DNA of 36,486 nt, taken from contig NZ_JBLKSS010000068.1 of the NCBI RefSeq assembly GCF_047607725.1, positions 1-36,486 of the forward strand, written 5' to 3'. Of this stretch, positions 33,648 to 36,486 are shown piece after piece (within the stretch, counting starts at the first letter, position 1; every line of letters begins with the position of its first letter). Below the pieces are notes generated by a model. That model saw only the letters and a list, made by a program, of their open reading frames with translations. It did no database searches and was not told the DNA's origin. Source of the stretch: JBLKSS01 sp047607725 (GTDB lineage: Bacteria > Pseudomonadota > Gammaproteobacteria > Enterobacterales > Enterobacteriaceae). The position numbers and the translations under genes were made by a program.

Positions 33648-34091
33648 AGATTATATCTTAATAAATAAGTTTTAGGTGAAAACGAATAGCCGAGAAAAGG
33701 GAAAAAAAATGGCGTTACCGCTAAGTTTTTGACACGGAAATCGGGCCAGAAATAGTATTTGGCATAAGGAAAAGTTTCATCGTTATACCCCGCGGCGGCG
33801 ATGAACTGCCTAGCGCAGATTTAATCCCCCCACCGACACCCTAAGAGAAGTCGAGACAATCACAGCGTGGCGTCCAGGCGTCCCTTTTCGCCGGCGCAGC
33901 GCCGCCACACTCACCGGGGCGCGCAGGGCCATCGGACTCCCCGGCGCGGCAATGCCCCCAGCCCGGGCGAGACGCCCGATAAAACAATGCCGGCTTCGCC
34001 GGCAAATAACAGACCGCACCCGGCGGCAATGATAATGAAGGGCCGCGCCGACGTAAGGATCACAGCGCCTTATCTTCACGACGGCGGCGGG

Positions 34092-35030
34092 CTACTGCTG
34101 CAGGACCTGTTCGCCGAGCGCAATATCCTGATTTAGCGCCGCGCGCATACCCTGCAGCGCCTGCTGCTCGAAGTCGCTGAGGATACCCAACGACCGACGC
34201 GCACTGACGCCCTGCGGCCCCAGCAGCAGCGGTTGGGCAAAAAAGCGAGAAAAATCTGACTCGCTTTCGACATAGGCGCATTCGATTATCCCCTGCTGCC
34301 CCTGTAGCGCCCGCACCAGCGACAGCGTAAAGCAGGCCGCGGCATACCCCATGGCGAGCGTGGCCGATCCGGCGCCGGCTTTGGCCTCCACCACCTCGGT
34401 GCCGGCGTTGCGGATGCGCCGCGTCAGGAGATTCACTTCTTCATCACTGAAAGTGATACCTGGCACCTGCGATAGCAAAGGCAGAATGGTGACGCCAGAG
34501 TGGCCGCCTACCACCGGCACCTCTATTTGATCCGGGCTCAGGCCTTTCATGTCCGCCACGTAACTGTTGGCGCGGATGACATCAAGGGTGGTGATACCAA
34601 AAAGCTTTTGCGGCTGATAGACCCCGGCCTGCGCCAGCACGCCGGCGGCGATGGCAACCAGGGTATTCACCGGATTGGTGACAATGCCGATCAGCGCCTG
34701 TGGCGCACATACCGCCACCTGGCCGACCAACTGCCGCACAATGCCGGCATTAACATTAAACAGATCCGCGCGATCCATACCGGGCTTGCGGGCGACACCC
34801 GCCACGATCAGCACGATATCGGCGCCAAGTAACGCCGGGGACGCATCTGAACCGCAAAAACCACGCACCTTCACCGGCGAGGGAATGTGGCTGAGATCCA
34901 CGGCAATCCCCGCCGTTACCGGCACGATGTCATACAGCGAGAGTTCCCCATTCTGGGGTAAACGGGTTGTTAGCAGCAGCGCCAGCGCCTGGCCGATGCC
35001 GCCTGCCGCGCCGAGCAGTGCGACTTTCAT
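34092..35030 (-). CDS. mdh: malate dehydrogenase
   Basis: Mdh is the NAD-dependent TCA-cycle enzyme interconverting malate and oxaloacetate. The 312 residues equal the E. coli length. The NAD fold opens MKVALLGAAGGIGQALALLL. The substrate Arg residues are in AGVARKPGMDRADLF, and the catalytic His lies in PVVGGHSGVTILPL. The start ATG 35030 has AAGGAGAT upstream. It is divergent from argR, as in enterobacteria. Confidence 0.97.
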   Translation of the reverse strand: MKVALLGAAGGIGQALALLLTTRLPQNGELSLYDIVPVTAGIAVDLSHIPSPVKVRGFCGSDASPALLGADIVLIVAGVARKPGMDRADLFNVNAGIVRQLVGQVAVCAPQALIGIVTNPVNTLVAIAAGVLAQAGVYQPQKLFGITTLDVIRANSYVADMKGLSPDQIEVPVVGGHSGVTILPLLSQVPGITFSDEEVNLLTRRIRNAGTEVVEAKAGAGSATLAMGYAAACFTLSLVRALQGQQGIIECAYVESESDFSRFFAQPLLLGPQGVSARRSLGILSDFEQQALQGMRAALNQDIALGEQVLQQ

Positions 35031-35227
35031 TGTTATCTCCTTATATCCCTACGAAGAATGGCATCTATTACTCTACTGAAAAGCATAAAGGCATCGCCTA
35101 ATAAAGACAATTGATTAACACCAAGATTGCGACAGCGCGTGGAGAAGCAGGCCATCGGTAGGCGGGTTGCAAGTTGTGGGCTTTTCACCCACCATGGACA
35201 GTGAAAGCTGTCACCGGCAGCAATCTC

Positions 35228-35265
35228 ATTGCATAAAAATTCATAAATATGCATAATAATCCATT
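35228..35265 (+). promoter_or_regulatory. argR promoter with two overlapping ARG boxes
   Basis: Two ArgR-type operators lie in tandem: TGCAT-aaaa-ATTCA (35230-35243) and TGCAT-aata-ATCCA (35250-35263). Their starts are 20 bases apart, about two helical turns. A sigma-70 pair TTGCAT (35229), 17 bases, CATAAT (35252) lies under them, so ArgR should repress its own gene. This is as known in E. coli. Confidence 0.78.
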
Positions 35266-35293
35266 AAATAATCAGCTTACTCTGCGGTAAAAC

Positions 35294-35764
35294 ATGCGAA
35301 ATCAATCGAAACAGGAAGAACTGGTCAAGGCGTTCAAGGCGCTGCTGAAAGAGGAAAAATTCAGCTCTCAGGGCGAGATTGTGCTTGCGCTGCAGGAGGC
35401 GGGCTTTGAGAACATTAATCAATCCAAGGTCTCGCGCATGCTGACTAAATTCGGCGCTGTGCGCACCCGCAATGCCAAGATGGAAATGGTGTATTGCCTA
35501 CAGGCGGAGCTGGGCGTTCCCACCGCCAGCAGCCCGCTGAAAAATCTGGTGCTGGATGTGGATCATAATGATGCGCTGGTGGTCATCCATACGAGCCCCG
35601 GCGCGGCACAACTTATTGCACGGATGCTGGATTCGCTGGGAAAATCAGAAGGGATCCTCGGCACCATCGCCGGCGATGATACGGTCTTCACCACGCCCGC
35701 GCCTGGCTTCTCGGTTAAACGACTGTATGAATTTATTCTGGTCCACTTTAACCAAGAGCTCTGA
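35294..35764 (+). CDS. argR: arginine repressor ArgR
   Basis: ArgR is a hexameric, arginine-dependent repressor of arginine biosynthesis and a cofactor of XerCD recombination. The 156 residues equal the E. coli length. The N-terminal winged helix has the NQSKVSRML recognition segment near 44-52. The C-terminal trimerisation and arginine-binding domain has LGTIAGDDTVFTTPA near 120-134, with the ligand-binding Asp pair. It is intact and has ARG boxes at its promoter. Confidence 0.97.
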   Translation: MRNQSKQEELVKAFKALLKEEKFSSQGEIVLALQEAGFENINQSKVSRMLTKFGAVRTRNAKMEMVYCLQAELGVPTASSPLKNLVLDVDHNDALVVIHTSPGAAQLIARMLDSLGKSEGILGTIAGDDTVFTTPAPGFSVKRLYEFILVHFNQEL

Positions 35765-36486
35765 TTCCACCGCGGCTCGCGTTCGCTGCAGACAGGGCCG
35801 ACTGCGCAGGGGATGCGCTATGCCGGCGGCGTTGCCGGGGCTGTCGTCGTCGCCTGCTGGGACTAAGCTTGCCGGTCGTGCGCCTCGCCGCGGCATAAAA
35901 CCCAGCGTGCCGCAGGGGACAAAGGACCTCGCTTTCGACGTTTAACGCTCCCTTCGCCAGCGCCGGCTCCCCCCGGCGGTCGCTTTGATGCCCAGAAGCT
36001 ACCGCGCCCCATCGGCGCGCGACTCAGGCGGATGCGCGACGCGCATCCGCGTGCGACTCCTGCGAACGTGCAACCGACCTCGGCACACTGCCCCAGCGAA
36101 CATGCAACCCCTATCGGCGCACCGTCCCAGCGGACGTGCAACCTACAACGTCGCGCTGCCCTGCGGATGCGAAGCGCGTATCAGCACATTACCCCAAAAC
36201 GCGTAACGCGCATCCCCATGCTTCCCGATGGATGCGCAGCGCGCGCGCGCCCTATCCGGCCATCATTCACAGTGCCGGATGCGGTAAGATAAACTGCATT
36301 TTATTAACATAGCCTTACTCTGGGTAGGTTTTTTCACCTTGGCAAATAGGTAAGCGCCCCGTGGAGGACGTCTTGAATTATTGGTGGGTTTGTTGTATGG
36401 CCCGGTAAGAATATGTTCCACTACGATGCCTAGTGAACCCGCATCCTATAAGGGACGGCTGTCAGATCATGGATAATCCGGCGATG
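35765..36486. other. gene-free region after argR
   Basis: No protein can be supported in these 722 bases. The open frames are short and repeat-derived. The middle part holds the 34-bp degenerate repeat. Near the end ATG codons at 36469 and 36484 (MDNPAM) may open a gene that continues past the window, but only six codons are visible. Confidence 0.5.
36060..36194 (+). repeat. degenerate 34-bp tandem repeat, four copies
   Basis: Copies start at 36060, 36094, 36128 and 36161 and share a CNGCGRAYRTGCAAC-like opening. The first two are about 70 percent alike, and the fourth has drifted most. One unit has 33 bases. There is no conserved reading frame, so it is not a coding repeat. Confidence 0.65.

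Larger units (their letters stand above)
33345..34091. other. gene-free region with AT-rich island
   Basis: These 747 bases hold no supportable gene. About 33480-33720 is strongly AT-rich, unlike the GC-rich neighbours, and carries two palindromes. The rest (33.78-34.09 kb) is GC-rich and may be decayed sequence. The genes expected between sfsB and mdh in relatives (murA onward) are absent, so a rearrangement boundary lies here or near it. Confidence 0.6.

Noticed and set aside
34033..34090. peptide TAPYLHDGG, reminiscent of di-haem cytochrome c peroxidases
   Set aside because: Ten residues, no haem-binding CxxCH in reach, and the frame continues antisense through mdh; most likely chance.
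36060..36194. CRISPR array
   Set aside because: Repeats are directly adjacent with no spacers, diverge along their length, and no cas gene is present.

Overview
This is a stretch of enterobacterial core chromosome. The gene order ubiT/ubiUV-yhbW-deaD-yrbN-nlpI-pnp-rpsO-truB-rbfA-infB-nusA-rimP-metY-leuU-secG-glmM-folP-ftsH-rlmE-yhbY-greA-dacB-obgE-yhbE-rpmA-rplU-ispB-sfsB matches Escherichia coli almost gene for gene. About eleven otherwise recognisable genes are broken by frameshifts, stops, small duplications or an IS. High GC, Enterobacterales gene content and many young lesions in one window point to a recently host-restricted symbiont. Sodalis (S. glossinidius or a close relative) is my best guess; this is an inference from memory of the families, not a database result.

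Region 1 (1-3929): the end of an IS66-family element cuts off ubiT. ubiU, ubiV and yhbW, which follow, are all disrupted. UbiT, UbiU and UbiV together make ubiquinone without oxygen, so that route looks dead here, while ispB (the octaprenyl tail enzyme) is intact at 31.0 kb. Region 2 (4.0-22.9 kb): RNA, translation and cell-envelope housekeeping genes, mostly on the minus strand. They include the cold-shock helicase DeaD, which lacks its RNA-binding domain and is frameshifted at its tail, the tiny yrbN gene, lipoprotein NlpI short by ten residues, PNPase, S15, a frameshifted truB, IF2, NusA, RimP, two tRNAs, SecG, GlmM, FolP, FtsH, RlmE, YhbY and GreA.

Region 3 (23.1-27.96 kb): dacB is frameshifted and its last codons are replaced by an insertion of about 3.4 kb not found at this place in relatives. 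The insertion carries one degraded gene of about 2.76 kb on the minus strand, with a good start site, a proline/alanine-rich front part, 20-residue repeats, and an open 349-codon C-terminal part. That part has an HExxH zinc motif plus downstream Asp and Asn-Ala-Asp signatures resembling M35 (aspzincin) metallopeptidases. I infer a horizontally acquired secreted toxin or effector; this is the least ordinary locus of the window.

Region 4 (27.96-33.5 kb): obgE, a dead yhbE, rpmA, rplU and ispB, then a small cluster of Mu-like regulators. A frameshifted Ner-family gene (sfsB) lies between two paralogous genes with Mu-type helix-turn-helix domains, accompanied by inverted repeats. murA and its usual followers are absent, so the chromosome has been rearranged between here and mdh. 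Region 5 (33.5-36.5 kb): an AT-rich island with palindromes, mdh, argR with ARG boxes over its promoter, and a gene-free tail with a decaying 34-bp tandem repeat.
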